A stretch of DNA of 64,000 nt from Megamonas hypermegale (GCF_900187035.1 NZ_LT906446.1:1674001-1738000); one strand, 5' to 3'; positions 22,346 through 32,109 are shown, counted from the stretch's first letter. Translations and numbers: made by a program. Notes: generated by a model from the letters alone, not told the origin.

Positions 22346-23308
22346 ATGAAAAATCTTCTTTCTAAAATCCTCATTTTTATTGTAGGTATTTTGATTGGCA
22401 GTATCATTACATTTAATACCTTAGGATTAATTTTAGGCAATATTCTTTATCAAGAACTCAGTGACCCTAAATTAAATATTAACTTAACAGGTATAATCAA
22501 CCATTCACAAGATTTAACTAATATAAATACATTAGAACAGACTTTACCTAATGCACAAAAAATAGTATTGCCTACAACATATAATGATAAACAAAATTTA
22601 ACAGGAACATTCATCAACAATAATTCGACAAAAACCGTCATTTTAATTCACGGTCTATACCAAAATCGTTCAATGAGTATAAATTATATCGATACATATG
22701 CTCGTTTAGGTTTTAACGTCTTATTGATTGATTTACGTGGTCACGGTGAAAGCGGTGGCACTATAACTTGGGGACAAACCGAAATCAAAGATATTGATAC
22801 ATGGTGCAATTATCTGCGCAGTACAATGCATCAAAACACAATAGGCATTCACGGCGTTTCGCTTGGCGGAGCTTTTGCACTGCTTCACAGCGGTCTTTCA
22901 ACACAAAGTGCTGATTTTTACGTTGAAGATAGCTCTTATAGCGATTTAAAAAGTCTATACTACAGTCATTTGCACAATATGATACAACTTCCTACAAATT
23001 CTAAAATACTTGATATTTTATGGATGTATTCTCAAGTCTGCATGTATTGGCATACTGGAGCTACACTCGATATGCTTTCTCCACGCATGGCGGTACAAAA
23101 AGCTACAGTGCCAATTTTATTTTTACATGGCGATGCTGATACATTAATTCCACCTGCTACTTTATCTGATTTGTACAATAATTGTAATTCTCCAAAAGAA
23201 ATACACATGTTTAAAAACTCCATTCATGCGCAAGGCATCACTGATTATCCCGAAGAATATAATCAAGTAATTCATGATTTCCTATTAAAAAATAATTTAC
23301 TTCAATAA
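22346..23308 (+). CDS. Membrane-anchored alpha/beta hydrolase
   Basis: 320 residues. Residues 4-30 form one hydrophobic helix, a signal anchor, so the domain faces outside the membrane. The core shows HGLYQNRS (oxyanion), DLRGHGESGG, the nucleophile elbow GVSLGGA with Ser near 171, the acid in LHGDADTLIPP and the terminal His in SIHAQG. Known: this subgroup resembles bacterial serine aminopeptidase/lysophospholipase-like hydrolases (YqkD type). The substrate is unknown. AGGTGG precedes the start. The membrane protein gene follows closely, so they are likely co-transcribed. Confidence 0.8.
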   Translation: MKNLLSKILIFIVGILIGSIITFNTLGLILGNILYQELSDPKLNINLTGIINHSQDLTNINTLEQTLPNAQKIVLPTTYNDKQNLTGTFINNNSTKTVILIHGLYQNRSMSINYIDTYARLGFNVLLIDLRGHGESGGTITWGQTEIKDIDTWCNYLRSTMHQNTIGIHGVSLGGAFALLHSGLSTQSADFYVEDSSYSDLKSLYYSHLHNMIQLPTNSKILDILWMYSQVCMYWHTGATLDMLSPRMAVQKATVPILFLHGDADTLIPPATLSDLYNNCNSPKEIHMFKNSIHAQGITDYPEEYNQVIHDFLLKNNLLQ

Positions 23309-23328
23309 TTGTGCAGGAGGTTTTCAAT

Positions 23329-23829
23329 TTGAAATTATATAATATAATCTTTCCCATATGGCTATTATGGATATTTCCTACAACTTGGCTATTTATAATG
23401 CCAGCTAATCTTTTATTCGATGCTCTTATCATAGTGTTAACTTTGAAAGTGTTAAAAATATCCAATATCAAAACTATATTAAAAACCGTAATTTGGCGCA
23501 CTTGGATTTGTGGTTTTTTAGCTGACTTCGTTGGCTGTTTAATTTTATTTTCTGTAAACATAATAAAATTTTCACCTGAAAATCCTCTTCATTGGTGGTG
23601 GAATGATAATATGATGGCTATTAATTACAATGCATTTACTAATGTTTATGTATTCATTTTAATGACTTTTGCAGTCTTTATTTCCGCCTATTTAATCTAT
23701 TGGTTCAATAGTAGATTTTGTTTGCGTGAAGCACTGATTTCTCCGCAAGAACGTCAAAAATTATCCATTTCTTTAGCAATCTTCACTGCTCCATATGTAT
23801 TTTATTTGCCAACCTCTTTATTATTTTGA
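23329..23829 (+). CDS. Integral membrane protein, unknown
   Basis: About 166 residues with four hydrophobic segments. A TTG start at 23329 is chosen because AGGAGG lies eight bases before it. The alternative GTG at 23311 would put that ribosome-binding site inside the gene. It follows the alpha/beta hydrolase by 20 bases. Features include WWWNDNMMAINYNAFTN between helices 2 and 3. No family recognised. Confidence 0.65.
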   Translation: MKLYNIIFPIWLLWIFPTTWLFIMPANLLFDALIIVLTLKVLKISNIKTILKTVIWRTWICGFLADFVGCLILFSVNIIKFSPENPLHWWWNDNMMAINYNAFTNVYVFILMTFAVFISAYLIYWFNSRFCLREALISPQERQKLSISLAIFTAPYVFYLPTSLLF

Positions 23830-23838
23830 TTTCAATAT

Positions 23839-23876
23839 AAAAAGGCACTATTTCATCTAAATAGTGCCTTTTTTTA
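23839..23876. terminator. Bidirectional terminator
   Basis: AAAAAGGCACTATTT/AAATAGTGCCTTTTTTT stem between the membrane protein gene and the convergent DUF3298-like gene. Confidence 0.85.
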
Positions 23877-23879
23877 ACT

Positions 23880-24518
23880 TTATTGCATGATAACATCTAC
23901 TAATCCTACAGCATACGGAGTTATTTCATATCTTTGAAACAATACATGCAAATTCCCATCATCATCTATATAAAATTCTTTCGGAAATGCTGTAATATTG
24001 AGTGGTATAAAATTACTATCATAAATTTTATCGCCAAATTGAGCTAAAACTTCTTTTGTTAAATTATTTACCGTATATAAATTTTTACCAGACATTTTAT
24101 CTTCTTGTATAATCTGACTAAAATTAATTACATTACCTTTATTATCAAAAGTCAAGCCATACGTATACGTATTTGGATGTGCTGCACCTTTTAACATAGA
24201 AGAACAATCAATCGTCAAACTAAAAAAGTTTTGATTATTAGCTCTAATATCGTAACTTACAAAACCTGTAACTTCATAACCATCTGTATTTTGTTGATTA
24301 GTGTAATCAATATATTTATTGACTATCTTTTCAATTTGAGAATTTATTTTGGACTTAATCAAAATATTATCCACGTCCACCGTAGGATATTTACCTTCTA
24401 CATATTCTGAATTAATTTGATTTTCTTTTATCTGATAACCCTGCGACACCTCCTGTGCACCAGCTACGCCTACAAGTAATAAAAGCATCATCATTGCACT
24501 TACAAAAATACGCCACAT
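23880..24518 (-). CDS. Exported DUF3298/DUF4163-type protein
   Basis: 212 residues with a signal peptide (1-21, ending VAGA). The body has the pattern of DUF4163 plus DUF3298: AAHPNTYTYGLTFDNKGNVI, then FYIDDDGNLHVLFQRYEITPYAVG near the C-terminus. Known: these domains occur in RsiV-type anti-sigma factors, where they bind lysozyme, and in PdaC-type deacetylases. Here there is no sigma-factor neighbour or catalytic domain. Likely an envelope protein. Ligand unknown. Confidence 0.75.
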   Translation of the reverse strand: MWRIFVSAMMMLLLLVGVAGAQEVSQGYQIKENQINSEYVEGKYPTVDVDNILIKSKINSQIEKIVNKYIDYTNQQNTDGYEVTGFVSYDIRANNQNFFSLTIDCSSMLKGAAHPNTYTYGLTFDNKGNVINFSQIIQEDKMSGKNLYTVNNLTKEVLAQFGDKIYDSNFIPLNITAFPKEFYIDDDGNLHVLFQRYEITPYAVGLVDVIMQ

Positions 24519-24598
24519 AATTTTTCCCTCCTAAATAATATTCTTATTATATAGGTTATATTACCACAATAAAATTAAAATCATCTTAAAGAAATAAA

Positions 24599-25372
24599 TT
24601 ATTTTCCAATAAATTGAGGAACACGTTTTTCTTTAAATGCTTGTATACCTTCTTTACAATCATGTGTACTCAAACAAAAAGCTTGTACTAAAACTTCTTC
24701 ATCAAGAAATTCTTCTAAATTATGATATGATTTATTAAGCATTTTTTTCATGTAACGAATAGCAAGAGGTGCACCATTCGCTATTTTATTCGCTAATTTT
24801 TCCGTTTCAATAACTAAATCTTCTTGCGTGTACACATGCATTACCATTTGCAATTTTTCTGCTTCTTGTGCACTTATAACATCAGCTGTAAACATCAATT
24901 CCTTTGCCTTTTGAAGTCCCACTGTTTTTTTAAGCAAATACATACCACCACAATCCGGTATAAGTCCTACATTCACAAAGCTTTGAATAAATTTAGCATT
25001 TTCACTACTGCAAACAATATCACACGCTAACATTAAATTCACGCCAGCTCCAGCTGTTACACCATTAACCATAGCAATCACGGGTTTTGCACAATTTTTT
25101 AAATGTGAAGTCATCTGTCCAACGCGTCTAATGAAATTTTGTCTTGCTAAATCATCAGTCAACCCCTCTAAATAATTTAAATCTCCACCAGCACAAAATG
25201 CCCTACCTGCACCTGTTAATATAATAACACGCACCGTTTCATCTTGTTCTAATTGTGTCAATGCTGCATGAAAATCTTCTACTAATCCATCATTCATAGC
25301 ATTTAAACATTTAGGACGATTTAACGTCATGATAGCTACCTTGTCTTTTTTATCAACTAATACATTTTCCAT
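24599..25372 (-). CDS. Enoyl-CoA hydratase/isomerase family protein
   Basis: 257 residues, a full crotonase fold. Seen: IMTLNRPKCLNAM near the start, the oxyanion-hole segment GRAFCAGGDL at about 62, and MVNGVTAGAGVNLMLACD, with ALA/GAG-type second oxyanion Gly. The usual catalytic Glu in the position after GAG(F/V) is not obvious. The block around VGLIPDCGGMYLL has Asp-Cys in place of the common P-D-x-G-G, which fits several isomerase subgroups. It is a single gene away from fatty acid genes, so the exact substrate is open. Confidence 0.8.
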   Translation of the reverse strand: MENVLVDKKDKVAIMTLNRPKCLNAMNDGLVEDFHAALTQLEQDETVRVIILTGAGRAFCAGGDLNYLEGLTDDLARQNFIRRVGQMTSHLKNCAKPVIAMVNGVTAGAGVNLMLACDIVCSSENAKFIQSFVNVGLIPDCGGMYLLKKTVGLQKAKELMFTADVISAQEAEKLQMVMHVYTQEDLVIETEKLANKIANGAPLAIRYMKKMLNKSYHNLEEFLDEEVLVQAFCLSTHDCKEGIQAFKEKRVPQFIGK

Positions 25373-25484
25373 AAAAATCCTCCTATACTTTTAATCTTAA
25401 TAATTTATTTGTAAAATACTTTTTTGCATTATATTATATTCCAGTTATATAATTAAAGAAATTTTAAATTTAGGAGTGTTTTAA

Positions 25485-25772
25485 ATGAGTGTAAAAATAA
25501 CTGGTTATTATAAATTGCCAAATGAATTTGAACCACAATTAATAGATTTTGACAAAGTATTCGATATTTCCTTTATGCGCAAGTATACAAAATATAAAAC
25601 TTTTGCTAAATTTCTCTCGGGCGGTAAATTCAACATCACTTGTCAAAAAGATTTTGAAGACTTACCAGAAGAATTAATGGATAAACATGTTGCTAAAAAT
25701 ACTCAATTTAAAACTTGGCAAGAAATGCTTGATTTTGCAACAGATAAATATATAGCTCGCATAAAAAAATGA
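25485..25772 (+). CDS. Small conserved-looking protein, unknown
   Basis: 95 residues, no membrane segment or signal peptide, with a basic C-terminus. TAGGAG precedes the ATG. A terminator follows directly. Codon use matches the neighbours, which supports a real gene. No motif recognised. It is divergent from the enoyl-CoA hydratase gene. Confidence 0.6.
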   Translation: MSVKITGYYKLPNEFEPQLIDFDKVFDISFMRKYTKYKTFAKFLSGGKFNITCQKDFEDLPEELMDKHVAKNTQFKTWQEMLDFATDKYIARIKK

Positions 25773-25807
25773 AAGCACAGTATAAACACTGTGCTTTCAT
25801 TTTTTTA
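25770..25807 (+). terminator. Terminator after the 95-residue protein gene
   Basis: TGAAAGCACAGT/ACTGTGCTTTCA stem followed by T7, overlapping the stop codon. The A tract on the other side makes it usable from both directions. Confidence 0.85.
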
Positions 25808-25844
25808 TCTAAGATAGGGATAGCAATATAATTATTTAAAAATC

Positions 25845-26999
25845 TTAAGCTTTTAATGCTTTATATGCATCAATTACTTTTTGATAAAGTGCATGTTCAG
25901 CTGTAAGTGAAGAATATTTTTCTACTGCTTTTTCAATACCATTTTCAGCAATATAATTTTGAATTTCTACAGCCTGTTCATCATCTTTACAATCAAAAGC
26001 ATAACCTGCAGCAATAGCTTTTGCTAAATGGCTATTATCAAGTCCATACTGTTCAGCTAAGAGTGCTGGACCTACAAGACGGTCTTTAGCATTGAGTTTT
26101 CTAATTGGAGAACGACCTACACGTACAACTTCATCATGTAATTCTTCTAAAGATATACGTTTAATGATTTTTTCAATATATGCTTCTAATTCTTCAAATG
26201 TAAATGGATATTTTTTAGTCATAGCCATTGCTGATTCTTTCATAACAGCAATTACATCAGCTTTGATTTCTGGCACTTCAAGTGCATCAAAAATTGTTGC
26301 ACGATTATTGTAATAGCCAAAATATGCAGTTGCGGCATGACCACAGTTAAATACATATAATTTGCGTTCCAAATACATGCCAAGATTTTCTACATATTCA
26401 GCACCTTTAATAGGTTGAGCTGTTGGGTCTACCATTTTATCTTTTTCGATAACAAGTTCAAATGTAGATTGAATTTGTGGTATTTTAACACCATCTACCA
26501 CTTTGCAAAGTGCAATTCTATCTACAGCTACGTTTGGAAATGCACCGATTTCATCAAGTTCTGCTTCTGTAATAGGAGCTTTTTTATTTTCAACTAATGC
26601 TTTCTTTAACATATCAGTTGCATAAAAAGCATTTTCACAAGCCATTACATTTACTTTGCTACCGCCACGATTTAAACGTTCTTTTAAACCTTTAGCAAGT
26701 GTTGGTGCAATTTTATCTAAGTTGTCTACACAAACAGAAGTTGTAATAATATCTGCTTCACAAATAGCTTCTACAGCTGCTGGTTCATCAGTGATAGAGG
26801 AAACAGCTTTTACATTTTTTATAACCTTTTTTTCATAATTATTATCAATAACATACATTTCATAGCTATGGCTTGCATTTATATAATCAATAATTGGTTG
26901 AACAACATCAATAAAAGTTGTTTCAAATCCAGATTCAAATAATAATTCACCAATAAAGCCTCTGCCGATATTGCCGGCACCAAAATGTACTGCTTTCAT
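25845..26999 (-). CDS. mtlD: Mannitol-1-phosphate 5-dehydrogenase
   Basis: 384 residues, the family norm. The N-terminus MKAVHFGAGNIGRGFIG is the NAD-binding motif of MtlD. The start at 26999 is chosen over an upstream frame extension because this motif normally starts the protein and GGGGGT lies ahead. VAVDRIALCK and the block GHAATAYFGY near 240 are further family motifs. Reaction: D-mannitol 1-phosphate + NAD+ to fructose 6-phosphate + NADH. It ends the mtlR-mtlA-mtlD operon. Confidence 0.95.
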   Translation of the reverse strand: MKAVHFGAGNIGRGFIGELLFESGFETTFIDVVQPIIDYINASHSYEMYVIDNNYEKKVIKNVKAVSSITDEPAAVEAICEADIITTSVCVDNLDKIAPTLAKGLKERLNRGGSKVNVMACENAFYATDMLKKALVENKKAPITEAELDEIGAFPNVAVDRIALCKVVDGVKIPQIQSTFELVIEKDKMVDPTAQPIKGAEYVENLGMYLERKLYVFNCGHAATAYFGYYNNRATIFDALEVPEIKADVIAVMKESAMAMTKKYPFTFEELEAYIEKIIKRISLEELHDEVVRVGRSPIRKLNAKDRLVGPALLAEQYGLDNSHLAKAIAAGYAFDCKDDEQAVEIQNYIAENGIEKAVEKYSSLTAEHALYQKVIDAYKALKA

Positions 27000-27049
27000 T
27001 AAAAATACCCCCATTATTATTAAATAACTACGTTCTGTTATTATATAAC

Positions 27050-27105
27050 ATCTGATTGATAATAAACCATCATTAAATGAACAATTTATTATCAACCAGA
27101 GTTAT
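27050..27105 (-). promoter_or_regulatory. RNA hairpin between mtlA and mtlD
   Basis: TTGATAATAAA and TTTATTATCAA form an 11-bp perfect stem with an 18-base loop in the 122-base gap between mtlA and mtlD. It has no T-tract, so it is more likely an mRNA processing or stability element than a terminator. Confidence 0.45.
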
Positions 27106-27121
27106 TTTTATCGATTACCAA

Positions 27122-29050
27122 TTATTCATTCGTCTTTGTGAACAATTCGTATAAAGCTTCTTTATCTGTAGTTTTAAAGAATTCTTCCATTTGTTTATCA
27201 CTGTATTCATCAAGTGCTATAGCGATATTAGCTAAAATTGCTAAATGTTCATCACCTTTACCAGCAATACCAATTACAAGATGTGCTGTGCCTGTACCAA
27301 AGTCTACACCTTGAGGGAATTGCAATACAACGATACCAGATTTTTTAACACTATCTTTTACAGCATTTTCGCCATGTGGGATTGCAATCCCACGGCCCAT
27401 AAATGTGCTTACATCTCTTTCACGAGCAAGCATACCATCGATATATGCTTTACCAACATAACCACTTTCATATAAAAGTTCGCCTGCCATTTTGATAGCT
27501 TCTTCTTTAGATACACTATCTAAACCGAGTCTAATGTTTGCACGTTTTAAAACTGTTTCATCTTCTATAGATTTTTCTGGTGCATCTGTTTCTACAGGCT
27601 GTTCTTCTTTTTTAGCTGCTCCATCTTGGTCTTGCAACTTAGCTAAAATGATATCAAATACGTTGTTTTTGATAAAATCTTTTACAAAAATATGTTCTGC
27701 TTGTGGTGAATCTTCAATTGCGCGTTCAGCTAATTTTTCATGGGATACAACAAGCTGTGTATCTTTTGGAATGTTACCTATTGCACAGTTTTTAACAGAA
27801 ATATAACCGTAACCTGCTTTTTTAAGTTTATTTCTAAGTGCACTTGCGCCCATTGCTGAAGAACCCATACCAGCATCACAAGCATACATGATACGTTTAA
27901 GTTCACTACCACTTACTACAACATCATCTTTTGGAAGATTTGTATTTACTGTTTCGCCTTTGCTACGAGCTTTCATATCTTTCATATTTTGCTGTGCAGT
28001 TTCTAATGAATCACCATCATCTTTAGAAGCTTTTAAAATAGCGGAAGAAATTACGAAGGATACTGCTGTTGCAATTACTACAGCTACAATATTAGCGAAA
28101 TATGCACCTTTTGGTGTCATTGCTAAGATAGCTAAGAAACTACCTGGAGATGCTGGTGCTATAAGACCACCATTTAAGAAAGTAAGTGTGAATACGCCAG
28201 CCATACCTGCTGGAATTAAAGCTAATAATAAGATAGGTTTCATGAGAACATATGGGAAGTAAATTTCATGAATACCACCTAAGAAGTGAATGATAGCCGC
28301 ACCTGGTGCAGAACTTTTTGCCATACCTTTACCGAATAAGCAGAAAGCAAGAAGCATACCGAAACCAGGGCCAGGGTTAGATTCAATCATGAAGAAGATA
28401 GATTTACCAACTTCTTGAGATTCTTGAATACCTATTGGACTAAATACACCATGGTTGATAGCGTTATTGAGGAATAATACTTTTGCTGGTTCAACGAGAA
28501 TTGATACTAATGGAATAAGACCAATAGCTACAATGCCTTCAACGCCTTCACGTAAAAGTTCACTAACTGTAGTTACAACAGGACCTACAACTGCATAAGC
28601 AACAATCGCTAGAAAGCCACCTAAAATACCAGCTGAGAAGTTGTTGACGAGCATTTCAAAACCTGTTGGAATTTTATCTTGGAACATGTCGTCAAATTTT
28701 TTAATAATCCAACCACCAAATGGGCCTGCAATCATAGCACCTAAGAACATTGGAATTTCTGAACCTGCAATAATACCTGCTGTTGTAATAGCACCAACAA
28801 CACCACCACGATGCTGATAAATTGCACTACCACCACTATAACCGATGAGCAGTGGAATTAACCATTTAGACATCGGTGCTCCCGCTGCCGCTAAATATTC
28901 ATTTGGCATCCAACCTGTTGGAATAAACAATGCAGTAAGTAAACCCCAAGCAATAAATGCACCGATATTAGGCATTACCATGCCGCTTAGAAATCTACCG
29001 AACTTTTGCATTTTTTCCTGAGCAGCACCTGTTTTACTTGTTTCTGTCAT
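27122..29050 (-). CDS. mtlA: PTS mannitol transporter, EIICBA
   Basis: 642 residues in one chain. The membrane IIC domain (about 1-340) starts KFGRFLSGMVMPNIGAFIAWG. The IIB domain has the phospho-Cys in ACDAGMGSSAMGA near 391. The IIA domain (about 500-642) has the phospho-His in GIAIPHGENAVKDS. All three phosphotransfer sites are present, so a separate MtlF is not needed. It takes up mannitol as mannitol 1-phosphate. It starts two bases after mtlR stops, and mtlD follows. Confidence 0.95.
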   Translation of the reverse strand: MTETSKTGAAQEKMQKFGRFLSGMVMPNIGAFIAWGLLTALFIPTGWMPNEYLAAAGAPMSKWLIPLLIGYSGGSAIYQHRGGVVGAITTAGIIAGSEIPMFLGAMIAGPFGGWIIKKFDDMFQDKIPTGFEMLVNNFSAGILGGFLAIVAYAVVGPVVTTVSELLREGVEGIVAIGLIPLVSILVEPAKVLFLNNAINHGVFSPIGIQESQEVGKSIFFMIESNPGPGFGMLLAFCLFGKGMAKSSAPGAAIIHFLGGIHEIYFPYVLMKPILLLALIPAGMAGVFTLTFLNGGLIAPASPGSFLAILAMTPKGAYFANIVAVVIATAVSFVISSAILKASKDDGDSLETAQQNMKDMKARSKGETVNTNLPKDDVVVSGSELKRIMYACDAGMGSSAMGASALRNKLKKAGYGYISVKNCAIGNIPKDTQLVVSHEKLAERAIEDSPQAEHIFVKDFIKNNVFDIILAKLQDQDGAAKKEEQPVETDAPEKSIEDETVLKRANIRLGLDSVSKEEAIKMAGELLYESGYVGKAYIDGMLARERDVSTFMGRGIAIPHGENAVKDSVKKSGIVVLQFPQGVDFGTGTAHLVIGIAGKGDEHLAILANIAIALDEYSDKQMEEFFKTTDKEALYELFTKTNE

Positions 29051-29052
29051 AA

Positions 29053-31134
29053 TTAACCCTCCATTACCTTTTTTAATTTTTCTTTGAAATAAATAGCATA
29101 TATTTTTTCCAGTTCATTATAAATTTCATCAAATGAACCTTCATACAAAATATCTAATAAATTCAAACTCTCTAATAAACTCTCTGATATATGACCTATA
29201 GTCTCTAATGCTATTGGTTCCACATCTTCTGGTGCTAATAAAACTAACACCGTAGAAATATTCATTTTATCCTTTACATATTCTCTTTGTAATTTTATAA
29301 CGCCAACTTGCAAAGATTTTATAGACTTAGATTTTGCATGTAAAATCATTAAGTGATTTAAAACCGTACTGCCTTTATCTTCTCTCTTTTGCAAATCACG
29401 AACTAAAATTTCTCTCTCTAACTCATTTGACAAGATTTGACTTACATTAATACAAAGTTCATCCACATCTTTTATTTCCAGATATTCACGATAAAAAAAT
29501 CCCTGTAATATTTCATTTATATATTTAATATAAGTATGAATTCTGTCTAATCTATCCACTAATCTATAATTAATTTTTTTATGCTCAATATGCTTCTTTA
29601 ATGCTATCGATATATTCATTTGATGAATAATATTTGCTTTATCATTCTCATTGAGCATAAAGTCAACCACAATTACTGGGAGTTTTGCATTTTCTATCGG
29701 TACTGTAGAAATGATAAACTCTACATTTTCCCTTTTATATAAGTCATAATCAACATTTACAGCTGATACAACTGCTACAATTTCTAGATTAGAAAACTCT
29801 CTTTTTAATTGAGTTGCTAATAGTTTAGAAGTTCCTATTCCTGTAGGACAAGCTACTAATACTTTAAACACTCTTTGATTGAGATTATCTTCTTCTAATG
29901 CTGCACCTAAGTGCATTGCTAAATAAGCTATTTCTGCTTCTGGTAATGATGTTTTTAATTCATCTTCTAATGGCTTCGCTGCTTTTTTTGCTAAAATCAT
30001 CCATTTAGGATATTTTTCTTTCATTTCTTGCAAAAGCGGATTTCTAATTTCCATCTTCCATTTTATACGCATGACTACTGGCCTTAAATGTTTAACTAAG
30101 CCAATCAGTAATTTACTTTTCTTTGATAATGAAATACCGCTCTCTCTTTGCGCAATTTTCACCATTTCTTTTGCTATTTTTATTAAATGAAAACTACTGT
30201 ACTGTACATCTAAATCTTGCTCATAATTATTCCTTGCTCCTAAAAGATGCATTGTAATATAAGCAGTTTCTTCTTCTGGAATTTGTACTTGAAAAACTTT
30301 TTCGATATTTCTGCCAATATCTTTTGCTATATTGAACTCTCGCTTTTGCTTTATTTTCTCTAAAAAAGCATTATCAATTTTAATCGTTTCACCCTTTAAA
30401 AGCCTTTGTACTGCTAACGTTAAATGTACTACTAATCCTGAAAATGCATTAATGGATAAATTTTTATCTTGTTTTTGCAGTGTTATCTTTATAGCTTCTT
30501 CTACTTTTTGAATAATATTTTTATCTACTAAATCTAATAAAAACTTATCTGCATCGCTTATTAATTTTTTATTATTCGTCTTCTTACTATAAAGTAAATT
30601 AACAATATCTTGTTCATGGATATTTTCATAAATATGACTGATAATCGCTTTTCGTATATCCTTCTCTAAACCCTCTAAATAAACACCCAAACCTGGTTTT
30701 CTTATCAATCTCATATTCATTTTTTGTATCCATGGCTCAATTTTATCCAAATCATTACTAATCGTTGCATCTGTAACATTTAATAACTGTGATAACACCA
30801 CAAGTTTTATAGGTTCTTGCGATTTTAACAACTGACTTAAAATAATATTACATCGTTCTGCTGGTAAATATTCATGTTGCATATTTTGGTTTTCCGCAAT
30901 TAAATTAAATAAATTCTCTTTATCCTCTTGCGTTCCAATAATACGCATTCCTTTGCTCGTTTTTCGTTCTAATAATAAATTATTTTGTGTTAAAATCTTT
31001 TCTACATTTCCTAATTGTCTAACTATTGTTTTGTTACTTACCTGCAATGCTTCAGCAATTTCATTAGCGGTAATATAACCATCTGCCTTTATTAGCTTAT
31101 TAATTATAAATTTTGAACGTTCATTTATTTTCAT
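29053..31134 (-). CDS. mtlR: MtlR-type PRD transcriptional activator
   Basis: 693 residues. The N-terminal HTH domains (SKFIINKLIKADGYITANEIAEALQ) are followed by two PRD domains, each with a conserved His (YITMHLLGARNNY and YLAMHLGAALEE). A IIB-like domain follows with Cys in VACPTGIGTSKLLATQL, and then a IIA-like C-terminal domain. Known: phosphorylation at PRD2 activates, and at IIA/IIB inactivates, so the mtl operon is on when mannitol passes through the PTS. It is the first gene of its own operon. Confidence 0.9.
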   Translation of the reverse strand: MKINERSKFIINKLIKADGYITANEIAEALQVSNKTIVRQLGNVEKILTQNNLLLERKTSKGMRIIGTQEDKENLFNLIAENQNMQHEYLPAERCNIILSQLLKSQEPIKLVVLSQLLNVTDATISNDLDKIEPWIQKMNMRLIRKPGLGVYLEGLEKDIRKAIISHIYENIHEQDIVNLLYSKKTNNKKLISDADKFLLDLVDKNIIQKVEEAIKITLQKQDKNLSINAFSGLVVHLTLAVQRLLKGETIKIDNAFLEKIKQKREFNIAKDIGRNIEKVFQVQIPEEETAYITMHLLGARNNYEQDLDVQYSSFHLIKIAKEMVKIAQRESGISLSKKSKLLIGLVKHLRPVVMRIKWKMEIRNPLLQEMKEKYPKWMILAKKAAKPLEDELKTSLPEAEIAYLAMHLGAALEEDNLNQRVFKVLVACPTGIGTSKLLATQLKREFSNLEIVAVVSAVNVDYDLYKRENVEFIISTVPIENAKLPVIVVDFMLNENDKANIIHQMNISIALKKHIEHKKINYRLVDRLDRIHTYIKYINEILQGFFYREYLEIKDVDELCINVSQILSNELEREILVRDLQKREDKGSTVLNHLMILHAKSKSIKSLQVGVIKLQREYVKDKMNISTVLVLLAPEDVEPIALETIGHISESLLESLNLLDILYEGSFDEIYNELEKIYAIYFKEKLKKVMEG

Positions 31135-31159
31135 ACAATTTGTCCTTATATGATTATTA

Positions 31160-31173
31160 GGTAACCGGTTTCA
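31160..31173 (-). promoter_or_regulatory. cre-like catabolite control site at mtlR
   Basis: TGAAACCGGTTACC on the minus strand fits the CcpA cre consensus TGWAANCGNTNWCA at 13 of 14 positions. It lies between the -10 box (31186-31191, TATAAT) and the mtlR start, where binding would block elongation. Whether this organism has CcpA is not shown in the window. Confidence 0.65.
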
Positions 31174-31185
31174 AATTACATTTTT

Positions 31186-31215
31186 ATTATACCGTTTATC
31201 ACTAATACATTTCAA
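31186..31215 (-). promoter_or_regulatory. Promoter of mtlR-mtlA-mtlD
   Basis: TATAAT at 31186-31191 with TTGAAA at 31210-31215, spacer 18 bp. Confidence 0.55.
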
Positions 31216-31287
31216 TCTTAAGATATATTATTAAGTCTTTAATGCTTTTGGACAATATTAAATAATCTAATTTTATTTAATAAATGA

Positions 31288-31332
31288 CATAAAAAAATAC
31301 ACTTCAAAAGCTTTATCCTTTGAAGTGTATTC
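31288..31332 (-). terminator. Terminator of the amino acid ABC operon
   Basis: ATACACTTCAAA/TTTGAAGTGTAT stem followed by T-rich sequence on the minus strand, just past the last permease gene. Confidence 0.85.
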
Positions 31333-31335
31333 TTA

Positions 31336-32091
31336 CTATGCATATGATTCTTGTTTATTCTTGCTTTGTAAATATCTAACTACACAAGATAATGTATAGT
31401 TTATTATGAAATATATAAGCGCTGCACAGCCAAACAATACGAATACATCAGATACATTTATCGTATTTGTTCCGTTGTACAAACTAGCGTTACTCAATAT
31501 TTTCTTTACGCAAGACATTAATTCAATCGTCGCTACATTAGCTAAGAACGAAGAGTCTTTTATAGTAGTTATTACTTGACTTAATAATGTTGGTACTACA
31601 TTTCTATATGCCTGTGGCAAAATTATATATACCATTGTTTGGAAAGTATTAAAACCTTGTGAATAACTGGCTTCAAATTGTCCTTTTGGTACAGCATTAA
31701 GTCCGCCACGAATTATTTCAGCAATTACAGCTGATGTGAACAATGTCAAAGCCAATGTAGCTTTAAACAATAATTTAGTCTCTACAGAAGACAAACCTAA
31801 CATGCTATGCGCAAAAAGACGTGGAACTGGAATAATAATTATTCCAATGAAAATCCAAAACAATAACGGCGTATTTCTAAAAACTTCAATGTATATGGTA
31901 GCCAACCATTTAAAAATAACATTTTTCTTTGATGTACAGTAATTTCGCACTAAAGCCAATACAGAACCAAATATGATACTTAAAAGTACTGCTATTACTG
32001 AAATTATTAAAGTAAATACAACACCTTTTAATATAAATACTAAAATTGCTGGCTTTTCTAATATAGATAAACTCGCTAAAAATTCATTCAT
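31336..32091 (-). CDS. Polar amino acid ABC transporter permease
   Basis: 251 residues with five membrane helices, HisM/GlnP type. The EAA loop reads GGLNAVPKGQFEASYSQGFNTFQTM, the contact site for the ATPase. FRNTPLLFWIFIG is another family block. It follows a second permease gene by 18 bases. The two permeases form a heterodimer. Known substrates of this class are glutamate/glutamine, aspartate or basic amino acids. The exact one is not decided here. Confidence 0.88.
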   Translation of the reverse strand: MNEFLASLSILEKPAILVFILKGVVFTLIISVIAVLLSIIFGSVLALVRNYCTSKKNVIFKWLATIYIEVFRNTPLLFWIFIGIIIIPVPRLFAHSMLGLSSVETKLLFKATLALTLFTSAVIAEIIRGGLNAVPKGQFEASYSQGFNTFQTMVYIILPQAYRNVVPTLLSQVITTIKDSSFLANVATIELMSCVKKILSNASLYNGTNTINVSDVFVLFGCAALIYFIINYTLSCVVRYLQSKNKQESYA

Positions 32092-32109
32092 AATTAAAAC
32101 ATCCTTTTA

